A stretch of DNA of 64,000 nt from Paenibacillus sp. 1781tsa1 (GTDB taxonomy: Bacteria; Bacillota; Bacilli; Paenibacillales; Paenibacillaceae): assembly GCF_024159265.1 (NCBI RefSeq), contig NZ_JAMYWY010000001.1, forward strand, positions 6,262,001 through 6,326,000, given 5' to 3'. The notes below the pieces were generated by a model that saw only the letters and a list, made by a program, of their open reading frames with translations, was not told the DNA's origin and searched no databases. The translations under genes were made by a program, and so were the position numbers. Positions 1-8,574 of this stretch are shown here, piece after piece. Within the stretch, counting starts at the first letter, position 1; each line of letters begins with the position of its first letter.

Positions 1-252
1 ATCCGTCAATTCATTTTCAAAAATCAATATATTAAAGGTCAAAAAACCTTTTACGCCATAACTGTGCAAAAACGCCATAATCTCCGGCAGCTCGTCCATG
101 CGGAAATTGTTCGCCCGTGCCCGTGCATTAAACTTTTCGACTCCGAAGAAAATTGCATCTGCGCCATTGGCTACCGCCGAACGCATACAATCCCAGTCAC
201 CAGCGGGTGCCAGAAGTTCAACGTCTTCTCTTCGTATTGTTGCTGTTTTCAT
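1..252 (-). CDS. U32 family peptidase, N-terminal part (cut by window edge)
   Basis: The 84 codons present begin MKTATIRREDVELLAPAGDW and continue with ADAIFFGVEKFNARA, the typical opening of U32 peptidases (the YrrN/YrrO and RlhA group), whose members act in collagenase-like proteolysis or 23S rRNA hydroxylation. The start is ATG at 252, preceded by GGGGAGG at good spacing. The rest of the gene lies to the left of the window, so the C-terminal domain and the exact subfamily cannot be judged. The gene upstream on the same strand ends at a terminator, so this gene probably has its own promoter within 253-537. Confidence 0.85.
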   Translation of the reverse strand, partial: MKTATIRREDVELLAPAGDWDCMRSAVANGADAIFFGVEKFNARARANNFRMDELPEIMAFLHSYGVKGFLTFNILIFENELTD

Positions 253-537
253 GTAGATCCTCCCCATAGCCGGCTATCCGCCGGATTTCATCCCTATATC
301 CTTAAACGCCTGAACATACCAAGCTTAAGACTGCACCTTATCGGGTACACCTGCATTGTCACGGTATTTACTATATCTATCTATTATGTCTGTATTGCCT
401 GAACTCCAAGCTTACAGTCATTCGTATTCACCAGATCAGCAGTCATAACTCCTGAACTAGTATAGTGTACCACTTCTGCACCGACTCTTCTACGTTTTCC
501 TGAAAAAACCGTTTACCATTTTCATTTCCAACACAGC
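253..537. other. Intergenic, upstream of U32 gene
   Basis: No convincing gene is present. This stretch must contain the promoter of the U32 peptidase gene, but I cannot single out one clear pair of hexamers. Open frames here on the plus strand are short and have no ribosome binding site. Confidence 0.5.
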
Positions 538-569
538 GAAAAAACCGAAAGGTCGTCTGACCCTCCGGC
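538..569 (-). terminator. Intrinsic terminator after stalk-domain gene
   Basis: Read on the minus strand, CCGGAGGGTC and GACCTTTCGG form a 10-bp stem (with G-T pairs) around the loop AGAC, followed by six T. It lies just after the stop codon at 580. Confidence 0.8.
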
Positions 570-579
570 TCTACTACAA

Positions 580-2475
580 TTATTTAATAAAAGTAAATGA
601 GTTCACTGCTTTTTCCAAGGCTGCCGCCTGAACATCTGTCTTGTTGGCATCATTCAAGCCACTTGTGATCGTATAGGTTGTTCCGTCCTTTTCAAACACA
701 ATCTGGCGACCCGCATATGGCACGCCTTTGTCCAGCTCATGATACGTAAAGGAAAATGCAGGCACACCCGCAAACGACAGCTCCTCACTGCGAAGCAGCT
801 GAAAGTTTTTCCGCGTTTTGGTGGCTTCGGCATAAGCTTCTCTCAGTTGGCTGACCGTCATCTCGATCGACTTGTCTTCGCTCGCCGCAATGGAGAATTC
901 TCCGCCCGTGAAGGTGTACACCACAGGTGAATATTCGAATCGATCACTGTAAGGTGTCCAGTAACGCGGAATATCTACACTATAATGATAACGTTTGGAC
1001 GTACGTGTAAGTGTCTTCGTTTTGTCTGTCAAATAAGGATCTTCATCCAGCTGACCGAAATTATCGGCAACCGTATCAAAATCAATCTCGACACTCTTCA
1101 TAATCCGTTCAAACCATGCCCGATCTGCACTTTGCTCTTCAGGGAACGTGTACTCTGCATAATATCGATACCCATTCTTCTGCAAAAGAACATCGAACTC
1201 GGTCTGCCAGCCCCCGCCAAAGTTATAACGGAATTCATTCACCTCGGCAGTCTCTCCCGAGATATCCATCGTATATGAGCCAATTGGCTCGTAACTCTCT
1301 GGTGTAAATGTCTCGCGCATCCACTTATCCAGTTGGCCGCTCCAGTCTTTTACCGTCGTACCTGCCTTCGCCGAAGTGACACGCCATTGCAGATATGCAC
1401 CATCCTTGGCTTCATAGATCATCTGATTGTTGTCGATCGACCAGCCGGCAGGAATCTTCAATTCAATACCATAGTCATCATTCCACGCGGAGCGCATGCC
1501 ATTATCTACGGTGGACAGATCCTTGATCGTTCGATCCGATTCCGCATAGGTTGGCTGGAATGAATTGAGCAACGCTGCACGTTTGCCCAGATCTTTATAA
1601 TTCAGGGCTTCGTAATCGGCGAGGTACACATCATATTGACGACCTTCGTTCAGATACTGACGCATCTCCCATAACATGCCGTCTACATCTTTTACGATAA
1701 TCCGTGCATGAGGCGTTTTGCCTTTCGACACCGCTTCACGATCCAGCACCGTATCTCCCGATTGTTTCGCCTCCTGGACGAGTTGCTGCAACAAATCATC
1801 CGCATCCAGAGTCACATCCTGATCGCTGACATACACTTCAAGATAATAACTGTTGTCTGCAGCGCCAAAAGTCATCATACGCTCCTGCTCACCGGTCTGG
1901 AAAACCATAAGGTCTGCCGGATAGTTAATGGACCAACCGTAAAAGCTGTTGCCGATTCTGGTCTTACCTTCATCCGCATGAATGTCGTCCTCATCGTCTA
2001 TCGAATCATCGGTTTGCAACAGACGAATGACCATTTCTCCAGAACTGTTTGGAGCCAGCGTCGCTCCGATACCGGCAGCAACCGGACGAAGTGGAACCAT
2101 AAGTACGCCATTCACCATCTTGGGAGCAGCACCCATCTCATTCTTTACACCATCTACCCAGGCAATTGAACTGCCAATCGTTAGGGTAACCGTGTGCGGA
2201 CCTTCCTTGATTTTGACAATATCATTTTTCTCCAACCGGATTTCACTGCCAAAAGCTTTCTTGAACACACCAACAGGCACCATCGTAACACCCTTGAACT
2301 TGTAAGGTTTGGCTATAGCCTGCTTATCGCCGTTAATATAAGCGCTCGTGCTGCCCGCTTTGACCCGTAGTTCACTTGTCGTCAGATCAGATGCCCATAC
2401 AGGTAATGCCGCTCCAATAGTCAGCATCCCGGTTAATACACCTGTGCTTAGCACACGTATCCATGACTTTTTCAT
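580..2475 (-). CDS. Secreted copper-amine-oxidase-N / stalk-domain protein
   Basis: A 631-aa exported protein. It starts MKKSWIRVLSTGVLTGM, a signal peptide with cleavage predicted near PVWAS. Residues about 30-150 form a copper amine oxidase N-terminal (stalk) domain with two half repeats (MVPVGVFKKAFG and MVPLRPVAAGIG), a cell-surface module common in Paenibacillus. The remaining 450 residues hold two or three related regions of about 150 residues (SFYGWSINYPADL, YGIELKIPAGWS, YHYSVDIPRYWT) that resemble PsbP/DUF1795-like folds. Their function is unknown to me. The frame stays open upstream to 2550 and would overlap the HtrA gene. I prefer ATG 2475 because the signal peptide then starts properly and a GAGAGAGGA lies upstream. 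It is probably co-transcribed with the HtrA-like gene. Confidence 0.75.
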   Translation of the reverse strand: MKKSWIRVLSTGVLTGMLTIGAALPVWASDLTTSELRVKAGSTSAYINGDKQAIAKPYKFKGVTMVPVGVFKKAFGSEIRLEKNDIVKIKEGPHTVTLTIGSSIAWVDGVKNEMGAAPKMVNGVLMVPLRPVAAGIGATLAPNSSGEMVIRLLQTDDSIDDEDDIHADEGKTRIGNSFYGWSINYPADLMVFQTGEQERMMTFGAADNSYYLEVYVSDQDVTLDADDLLQQLVQEAKQSGDTVLDREAVSKGKTPHARIIVKDVDGMLWEMRQYLNEGRQYDVYLADYEALNYKDLGKRAALLNSFQPTYAESDRTIKDLSTVDNGMRSAWNDDYGIELKIPAGWSIDNNQMIYEAKDGAYLQWRVTSAKAGTTVKDWSGQLDKWMRETFTPESYEPIGSYTMDISGETAEVNEFRYNFGGGWQTEFDVLLQKNGYRYYAEYTFPEEQSADRAWFERIMKSVEIDFDTVADNFGQLDEDPYLTDKTKTLTRTSKRYHYSVDIPRYWTPYSDRFEYSPVVYTFTGGEFSIAASEDKSIEMTVSQLREAYAEATKTRKNFQLLRSEELSFAGVPAFSFTYHELDKGVPYAGRQIVFEKDGTTYTITSGLNDANKTDVQAAALEKAVNSFTFIK

Positions 2476-2518
2476 TCCGTTCTTTCGTCCTCTCTCCATC
2501 CGGGCTGATCGCCGGGCT

Positions 2519-3688
2519 TTATTGTTCTTCATCTGCAAGGAACGCTTCATCTTCCTCGTCTACGATGTCTGCGCGATCAGCAAGCACCAACGTGCGGGTA
2601 ACGATATCGCCATCCGTTTGCATCAACAGCTTTACCTTTTGCCCAGGCAGATAGGTTTTGAGCAGCTCGTTGATATCTACTACAGAGGAGACACGTGTAC
2701 CTGCCACACTATAGATGACATCGCCCTCTTTGATTTTGGCTTTCTTTGCTCCAGGAGATAGTACGCCCGTTATCGTTAAGGGATCATCTGTAGGCAGGCC
2801 CACAATCGCAGACCAGCTTTCTTCCAGTTGTAGTCCCAGACTTGCACGTTTTATTTTTCCATATTTAAAAAACTGATCGATGATATATTGAACGGTATCC
2901 ACTGGAATCGAAAATCCCAAACTCTCTACGCCGACCGCAGAAAATTTCATGGAATTGATACCGACCACTTCACCCTTCAGGTTGACCAGCGGTCCTCCGC
3001 TATTTCCTGGATTAATGGCCGTGTCGGTCTGAATCAAACGGTAGGTCGCCTCAACACCACGATTCAAGCCGCTAATGACCCCTACCGTTGCCGAGTTGCG
3101 CAAAGAAAAGGAAATCGGCGTACCCAAGGCAATCACCGTTTCTCCAACAGTGGTTTGTGAAGCTTTGGCAAAGCTCGCCGGTTTGAGTGATTTGGCATTG
3201 ATTTTGATTAGCGCCAGATCACTGAGTGCATCACTGTATGTTTTCGTAATTTTGTATGTATTGCCATCCGTCGTTACGACCACAGGGTTTGTTAATCCAT
3301 CTACCACATGGGCATTCGTTACAATCCATCCATTGGACCGGATAATGACACCTGTACCATGTGCAAGATTATAGCGGTCGTCTGATGATGCACCTTCCTG
3401 TACTTCGGTAGATTTCCCAATAATGCCTACGACCGAAGGGGATACCTTTTCGATCACTTTGGGGATGGCTTCACTTCCCTTGTACGTGAATGTTCCAGAT
3501 TTGGCATCATATTGTCCACTTCCACCAACTGCCTTGAGCAGATCCTTGGTGTTCACATAGACTTGACCGTCTACCACTTTCGCTTGCATCGCCGCTTTGG
3601 ATTCTGCTGCACCGGCCGTTGCCGCTACACTAATCGAGAGTACAGCAGCCATCAGTATGGCTATCCCCTTTTTACCCAACACGCTCAT
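2519..3688 (-). CDS. Secreted HtrA/DegP-like serine protease (S1C) with PDZ
   Basis: A 389-aa protein. Residues 1-28 are a signal peptide (AVLSISVAATAGAAES). Residues 35-72 (VYVNTKDLLKAVGG) look like half of a stalk domain. Residues 75-265 are a trypsin-like domain with triad His127 (TNAHVV), Asp157 (SDLALI) and Ser230 (PGNSGGP). Residues 280-370 are a PDZ domain (SPGAKKAKIKEGDVIYSV). Classic Bacillus HtrA proteins have a cytoplasmic N-terminus and a membrane anchor. This one looks exported instead. Expected role: quality control or processing of extracytoplasmic proteins. The start ATG 3688 has AGGTGAG upstream. The following stalk-domain gene is 43 bp downstream, and both proteins carry stalk-type sequence, which suggests they share a surface location or partner. 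Confidence 0.85.
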   Translation of the reverse strand: MSVLGKKGIAILMAAVLSISVAATAGAAESKAAMQAKVVDGQVYVNTKDLLKAVGGSGQYDAKSGTFTYKGSEAIPKVIEKVSPSVVGIIGKSTEVQEGASSDDRYNLAHGTGVIIRSNGWIVTNAHVVDGLTNPVVVTTDGNTYKITKTYSDALSDLALIKINAKSLKPASFAKASQTTVGETVIALGTPISFSLRNSATVGVISGLNRGVEATYRLIQTDTAINPGNSGGPLVNLKGEVVGINSMKFSAVGVESLGFSIPVDTVQYIIDQFFKYGKIKRASLGLQLEESWSAIVGLPTDDPLTITGVLSPGAKKAKIKEGDVIYSVAGTRVSSVVDINELLKTYLPGQKVKLLMQTDGDIVTRTLVLADRADIVDEEDEAFLADEEQ

Positions 3689-3882
3689 ATTCTCACCTGA
3701 CCCTCTCTATACATCCTTCTTGCGCGACTCGACATCGGATTCATCGCTGAATCTATTCTCTCTTTCTCTCATCTGCAATTCCGGTATCCCTCAATGTATC
3801 ATACAGAATCTGGATATACAATTGTTTTAAGTCCTATTTTAGTAGAGAAGATAGAATCTTGATCAACAGCTCGATATAAACG

Positions 3883-3918
3883 AAAAAAACACCCTCCATG
3901 TCTCCCGTGGAAAGTGTT
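3883..3918 (-). terminator. Intrinsic terminator, minus strand
   Basis: On the minus strand AACACTTTCC pairs with GGAGGGTGTT (10 bp, two G-T pairs) around an 11-nt loop, followed by seven T. It probably ends transcripts from the 70-aa membrane-protein gene at 4149-4361, with the 162-bp repeat lying inside the transcript's 3' part. Confidence 0.7.
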
Positions 3919-3943
3919 CCTTCATACTTCTTTTAGAGGTTGT

Positions 3944-4105
3944 TCAATAAGTTCGCTTTTGATTACGAAGGATGCCTAGTGGCATCATCAGCATCGAAGT
4001 TGAAATTCAGCCGAAATGTCCGTTGCTCACGTAGTTTGCCTACGCTCCGCTACTCCATTTCTAGCTTCATTCCATCTTCTCGGCACTGAAAACCGATCTT
4101 TTTGA
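3944..4105. repeat. MITE-like 162-bp element with imperfect terminal inverted repeats
   Basis: The left end TCAATAAGTTCG (3944-3955) and right end CGATCTTTTTGA (4094-4105) are inverted copies matching at 10 of 12 positions. The interior has no open reading frame of note and differs in base use from both flanking AT-rich stretches. Elements like this occur between genes in Paenibacillus, as far as I recall; only one copy is in this window, so mobility is inferred. Confidence 0.45.
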
Positions 4106-4148
4106 CATGCACTAATCGCTTATATTCCATTCACTTCAGTGGCCTTTT

Positions 4149-4361
4149 CTACTGACCAAACCAACCCGTTATCATCGCATAGTCCGTCATCAGAAATACA
4201 AGCAGGCTCACTACTGCAAATCCAATGGCAAACAGATTCTTCTTGGGTGCCCGAAGAAGCCGAACGACTCCGATGAAAATCAGGATTGTAAATAAGATGA
4301 CAAAAATATCAAATGCATTAAAATTCGATGTACTCGCCGTGGCAGCTTCTGCAAACAGCAT
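4149..4361 (-). CDS. Small two-helix membrane protein (possibly DUF2759)
   Basis: A 70-aa protein preceded by an excellent ribosome binding site (AAGGAGGT, 10 nt from ATG 4361). It has two hydrophobic helices (FDIFVILFTILIFIGVV and FAVVSLLVFLMTDYAM) separated by a short basic loop RLLRAPKKN, which is expected on the cytoplasmic side. The layout (helix, short basic loop with KNLFAIGFA, helix) resembles the small DUF2759/YqgW family. No catalytic residues are visible. The gene stands alone between uvrA and the HtrA gene and ends in its own terminator. Its function is not known to me. Confidence 0.75.
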   Translation of the reverse strand: MLFAEAATASTSNFNAFDIFVILFTILIFIGVVRLLRAPKKNLFAIGFAVVSLLVFLMTDYAMITGWFGQ

Positions 4362-4581
4362 GGATAGACAGACCTCCTTACCATAGTTGAACAGCTAACG
4401 CATACCCTAATATCTTCCTCTATGTTATCCGTACCCTGCTTGTAATGCAAGCCCTATCATCCATAAAAATGAAAAAAAGCCAATTTGGCCGAATATTCCT
4501 GTAATGCTCGTCATAATGCATATGTAAACACTTTCACGAAATAACTTTAGTTTAAAAAAACTGTGCATCATTCAAAATGGA
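4362..4581. other. Intergenic, promoter region of the 70-aa gene
   Basis: AT-rich spacer between the terminator of uvrA and the small membrane-protein gene. No gene and no repeat seen. Confidence 0.5.
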
Positions 4582-4653
4582 AAGCCCTTCTTCCCGGAAG
4601 CAGAGCACATCAGATCGTAATCCAACGTCTCAACCTTTTCGAAAGAAGGGCTA
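4582..4653 (-). terminator. Long-loop hairpin/terminator after uvrA
   Basis: AGCCCTTCTT and AAGAAGGGCT form a perfect 10-bp stem separated by about 50 nt, followed on the minus strand by a T-containing tract (TTTCCATTTT). It lies 40 nt after the uvrA stop. The large loop is unusual for a simple terminator. Confidence 0.6.
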
Positions 4654-4694
4654 ATACTGGCATTCATATTAATATAACTACTGGTTAGAGGATC

Positions 4695-7553
4695 TTAGTC
4701 CACCAATTGCAGTGCTTTGCTCCGCTCGGTATCCCGTTCCAGAACCGGCTTCAAGTACTTGCCCGTATAGGAAGCTTCCACTTTGATGATATCCTCAGGT
4801 GTTCCAGTTGCAACAATGGTTCCTCCACCGCTACCACCTTCCGGACCCAGATCGACAATATAGTCCGCCGTTTTGATAACATCCAGGTTATGCTCAATGA
4901 CCAACACCGATTCTCCGGAATCCACCAGACGGTGCAATACGTTCAGCAGACGGTCGATATCATCCACATGCAAACCGGTTGTCGGCTCATCGAGGATGTA
5001 GATGGTTTTCCCTGTACTGCGGCGATACAGCTCAGAAGCGAGCTTCACACGCTGGGCCTCACCACCAGACAATGTGGTTGCAGGTTGTCCCAAGTTGATA
5101 TAACCCAAGCCTACATCCATTAATGTCTGCATTTTGCGATGGATCTTCGGAATGTTCTCGAAGAATTGGGTTGCATCTTCAACTGTCATTTCCAATACAT
5201 CTGCAATGTTTCTGTTTTTATATTTTACTTCAAGCGTTTCCCGATTGTATCGTTTGCCTTTGCAGACTTCACAAGGAACATAAACGTCTGGCAAGAAGTG
5301 CATCTCGATTTTGATAATACCGTCTCCACGGCAGGCTTCACAACGTCCACCTTTGATATTAAAGCTGAATCGGCCTTTCTTATATCCACGTACCTTGGCT
5401 TCGTTCGTCTGGGCAAACAGATCCCGGATATCATCAAAGACTCCAGTATACGTAGCCGGGTTAGAACGTGGTGTCCGCCCGATTGGCGACTGGTCAATAT
5501 CAATGACTTTATCAATATGTTCGAGACCACGAATTTCTTTATGCTGACCCGGACGTACCCGAGCACGGTTCAAATCACGTGCCAGCGTTTTGTACAAAAT
5601 CTCATTGATCAATGTGGATTTACCTGAACCAGACACGCCCGTTACCGCAGTAAATACACCCACTGGAATCTTCACGTTCAGATTCTTAAGGTTATTTTCT
5701 TTGGCTCCGCGTACTTCCAGCCAGCGGTCTCCTACACTACGGCGCTCTGTACGTACAGGAATGAACTTGCGTCCACTCAGATATTGGCCGGTTAAGGAGT
5801 TCTCATCGTTCATGATCTCCTCCGGTGTACCCTGTGACATGACAGTACCTCCGTGGATACCTGCACCCGGCCCAATATCAATAATATAGTCCGCAGCCAT
5901 CATCGTATCCTCATCATGTTCTACCACGATCAACGTGTTACCAATATCCCGCATATGTGCAAGCGTTGAGATCAGGCGGTCATTATCCCGTTGATGCAGA
6001 CCAATACTCGGCTCATCCAGAATATACAGTACACCCATCAGGCTGGAACCGATCTGTGTAGCCAGTCTGATCCGCTGAGCTTCCCCACCAGACAATGTTC
6101 CGGCAGCACGACTCAGCGTAAGGTAATCCAGACCAACATTCACCAGGAAGCCAAGACGGCTGTTGATTTCTTTCAAAATCAGTTTGGCAATCGTCTGCTC
6201 CTTCTCCGTCAATTCCAATGTATCGAAGAATCGGCCTGCCTCACCAATGGACAAACTAGTCACATAGGCCATGTTGTGGTCATTAATTGTAACCGCAAGA
6301 CTCTCGCGTTTCAGACGCTGACCTTTACACGTACCACAAGGCTTCGCACTCATGTAACCCTCAATAAATTCACGGATACCTTCAGAAGCTGTATCACGGT
6401 AACGACGCTCCAGATTGTTCACGATACCTTCAAAGGTAACCAGTGCTTCCTTGCGTTGTCCAAAATCATTCTCATATCGGAAACGGATTTTCTCCGAACC
6501 AGTACCCTGCAACAACTTGTTCATCTGCTCAGCGGGCAGATCTTCGACAGGTACATTTTGCGGAATGTTGAAGTGCTCACATACTGACTTCAAGAACTGC
6601 GGATAATAGGTGGATGTGCCACCTGTCCAGGCATCAAAAGCACCATCTTCGATCGTCTTGCTGCGATCCGGTACAAGCAGATCAGGGTCAACGATCATTT
6701 TGACACCTAACCCGTCACAATCCGGGCAAGCCCCGAAAGGACTGTTAAATGAGAACATCCGCGGCGCAAGTTCTTCAATACTGAACCCGCACACCGGGCA
6801 GGCAAAGTTGGAACTGAAGCGCAATTCTTCTTCGCCCATAATGTCTACGAGTAGTTGTCCACCAGACAGATTAAGTGCTGTTTCAATAGAGTCGGCCAGA
6901 CGCGCCTGTACATCATCTTTAACAACAATCCGGTCAACGACGACTTCAATGGTATGCTTTTTATTTTTCTCCAATTGAATATCTTCAGACAGGTCACGCA
7001 GTTCTCCGTTCACCCGCACACGGACAAAGCCCTGCTTGGATACATCAGCAAACACACTTTTGTGCTCACCCTTACGACCAGAGATAATGGGTGCCAAAAT
7101 TTGTAGCCGGGTACGCTCTGGGTATTGCATAATACGGTCAACCATTTGTTCTACGGTCTGGGAACTGATCTCCACGCCATGGTCCGGACAATGTGGATGG
7201 CCCACTCGTGCAAATAACAGACGCAGATAATCATAAATTTCGGTCACGGTTCCTACCGTGGAACGTGGGTTACGGCTTGTTGTTTTCTGATCTATTGAAA
7301 TCGCAGGAGACAATCCTTCAATGGAATCAACATCCGGTTTCTCCATCTGTCCCAGAAACTGCCGTGCGTAAGCTGACAATGATTCGACATACCGTCGCTG
7401 TCCTTCTGCGTAGATGGTGTCAAAAGCCAGCGAGGACTTGCCTGAGCCACTCAGACCGGTCAATACAACAAAGCGGTCACGCGGGATGGTAATGTCGATA
7501 TTTTTCAGGTTATGCGCTCTTGCGCCTTTAATGACAATGTTATCGCTCGCCAA
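4695..7553 (-). CDS. uvrA: Excinuclease ABC subunit A
   Basis: A 952-aa DNA damage sensor of nucleotide excision repair that loads UvrB at lesions. Two ABC ATPase modules are visible: Walker A GLSGSGKSS near residue 33 and GVSGSGKST near 643, with signature motifs LSGGEAQRIRLA and LSGGEAQRVKLA. Zinc-binding CPVC...CPDC (about 253-283) and CEAC...CEVC (about 740-765) are intact. Length is normal. The start is TTG at 7553 with GAGAGGA upstream; a nearby ATG is out of frame. uvrB lies upstream on the same strand, but the two are separated by 1 kb of repeats and a palindrome, so they may not share one message as they do in B. subtilis. Confidence 0.97.
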   Translation of the reverse strand: MASDNIVIKGARAHNLKNIDITIPRDRFVVLTGLSGSGKSSLAFDTIYAEGQRRYVESLSAYARQFLGQMEKPDVDSIEGLSPAISIDQKTTSRNPRSTVGTVTEIYDYLRLLFARVGHPHCPDHGVEISSQTVEQMVDRIMQYPERTRLQILAPIISGRKGEHKSVFADVSKQGFVRVRVNGELRDLSEDIQLEKNKKHTIEVVVDRIVVKDDVQARLADSIETALNLSGGQLLVDIMGEEELRFSSNFACPVCGFSIEELAPRMFSFNSPFGACPDCDGLGVKMIVDPDLLVPDRSKTIEDGAFDAWTGGTSTYYPQFLKSVCEHFNIPQNVPVEDLPAEQMNKLLQGTGSEKIRFRYENDFGQRKEALVTFEGIVNNLERRYRDTASEGIREFIEGYMSAKPCGTCKGQRLKRESLAVTINDHNMAYVTSLSIGEAGRFFDTLELTEKEQTIAKLILKEINSRLGFLVNVGLDYLTLSRAAGTLSGGEAQRIRLATQIGSSLMGVLYILDEPSIGLHQRDNDRLISTLAHMRDIGNTLIVVEHDEDTMMAADYIIDIGPGAGIHGGTVMSQGTPEEIMNDENSLTGQYLSGRKFIPVRTERRSVGDRWLEVRGAKENNLKNLNVKIPVGVFTAVTGVSGSGKSTLINEILYKTLARDLNRARVRPGQHKEIRGLEHIDKVIDIDQSPIGRTPRSNPATYTGVFDDIRDLFAQTNEAKVRGYKKGRFSFNIKGGRCEACRGDGIIKIEMHFLPDVYVPCEVCKGKRYNRETLEVKYKNRNIADVLEMTVEDATQFFENIPKIHRKMQTLMDVGLGYINLGQPATTLSGGEAQRVKLASELYRRSTGKTIYILDEPTTGLHVDDIDRLLNVLHRLVDSGESVLVIEHNLDVIKTADYIVDLGPEGGSGGGTIVATGTPEDIIKVEASYTGKYLKPVLERDTERSKALQLVD

Positions 7554-7616
7554 TAGTATTCATCCTCTCAAATTTTCTAATCCAACCTTTATAAAGGCTT
7601 TTCGATCCCTCCCAAA

Positions 7617-7771
7617 CCCTCCCTTCCAAGGGAGGGCCCCAGAGGGCGCAGCCCTCTGGACACCCGAAACAAGCGGTACAACGGTGAGGGGTCGGGTCTT
7701 GCTATGTGAAGGGTTGCCGTGTGCCCGCGGTTTCTGATAAGGTTCCAGCCTATTGCCGGAACCTTATCAGA
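7617..7771. repeat. Three hairpins upstream of the 71-bp array
   Basis: Three inverted repeats stand in a row: CCCTCCCTT/AAGGGAGGG (7617-7636), CAGAGGGC/GCCCTCTG (7640-7658) and a perfect 14-bp pair TCTGATAAGGTTCC/GGAACCTTATCAGA (7733-7771). They lie between the uvrA start and the tandem repeats. No T-run follows them on either strand, so they are not ordinary terminators. Confidence 0.65.
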
Positions 7772-7788
7772 CCGCTCTACTGCGAGGT

Positions 7789-8374
7789 GACGCTCTCAGC
7801 TTCGCCTTGATCGCGGCAGGTCGCCATTGCCTTCGGCTCGGCTCCAAGATCAAGAGCGGGACGCTCTCAGCTTCGCCTTGGTCGCGGCAAGTCGCCATTG
7901 CCTTTGGCTCAGCTCCAAGGTCAACACCGGGACGCTCTCGGCTTCGCATTGATCGCGGCAGGTCGCCATTGCCTTCGGCTCGGCTCCAAGGTCAAGAGCG
8001 GGACGCTCTCAGCTTCGCCTTGGTCGCGGCAAGTCGCCATTGCCTTTGGCTCGGCTCCAAGGTCAAGAGCGGGACGCTCTCAGCTTCGCCTTGATCGCGG
8101 CAGGTCGCCATTGCCTTCGGCTCGGCTCCAAGGTCAACACCGGGACGCTCTCGGCTTCGCATTGATCGCGGCAGGTCGCCATTGCCTTTGGCTCGGCTCC
8201 AAGGTCAAGAGCGGGACGCTCTCGGCTTCGCCTTGTCGCGTCAGGTCGCCATTGCCTTTGGCTCGGCTCCGAGGTCAAGAGCGGGACGCTCTCGGCTTCG
8301 CCTTGTCGCGTCAGGTCGCCATTGCCTTTGGCTCGGCTCCGAGGTCAACACCGGGGCGATCTTGGCTATCAGGG
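7789..8374. repeat. 71-bp tandem repeat array, eight full copies plus a decayed ninth
   Basis: Units begin GACGCTCTC at 7789, 7860, 7931, 8002, 8073, 8144, 8215 and 8285, with a decayed copy at 8355. The period is 71 bp, and 70 bp in the last two copies. Copies differ at a few positions (AAGAGC or AACACC at the end, CTTCGG or CTTTGG in the middle) in a mosaic, which suggests unequal exchange. The array is clearly more GC-rich than its surroundings. A 71-bp period is not a multiple of three and no frame has a proper start, so I do not think it is coding. Each unit contains GGTCGCCATTGCC and GGCTCGGCTCC. Confidence 0.92.
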
Positions 8375-8500
8375 GGACACGACTCCCAATTACTTTCCTA
8401 TAAACCTTTTAACCAATTTCAACTTTTCTATCAGTATAGACCCGAATTCAAGATTTCAACATCTCTTATTTATCGGTAGATATCAATGATTTCCTTACTC

Positions 8501-8534
8501 AACAAGAGAACGGCCAATTGGCCGTTCTCTTGTT
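8501..8534. terminator. Perfect 34-bp palindrome after uvrB
   Basis: Arms AACAAGAGAACGGCCAA and the exact complement, with no unpaired centre beyond the tip. It lies 41 bp after the uvrB stop, so terminator activity is likely, with TTGTT closing the stem on both strands. Confidence 0.65.
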
Positions 8535-8574
8535 ACAAATCCATCTTTACTGGAGCATATGAATGAGCAGTATC

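Noticed and set aside
64..402. 112-codon plus-strand frame at the left edge
   Set aside because: It overlaps the U32 peptidase gene antisense, has no binding site, and has unusual Cys/His content.
7789..8374. CRISPR array
   Set aside because: Units are directly joined with no unique spacers, and no cas genes are near.
7753..8479. Two overlapping plus-strand frames and minus-strand frames through the 71-bp array
   Set aside because: The 71-bp period shifts frame every copy, the start codons lack binding sites and the translation is an Arg/Ser/Gly/Leu repeat created by GC-rich DNA.
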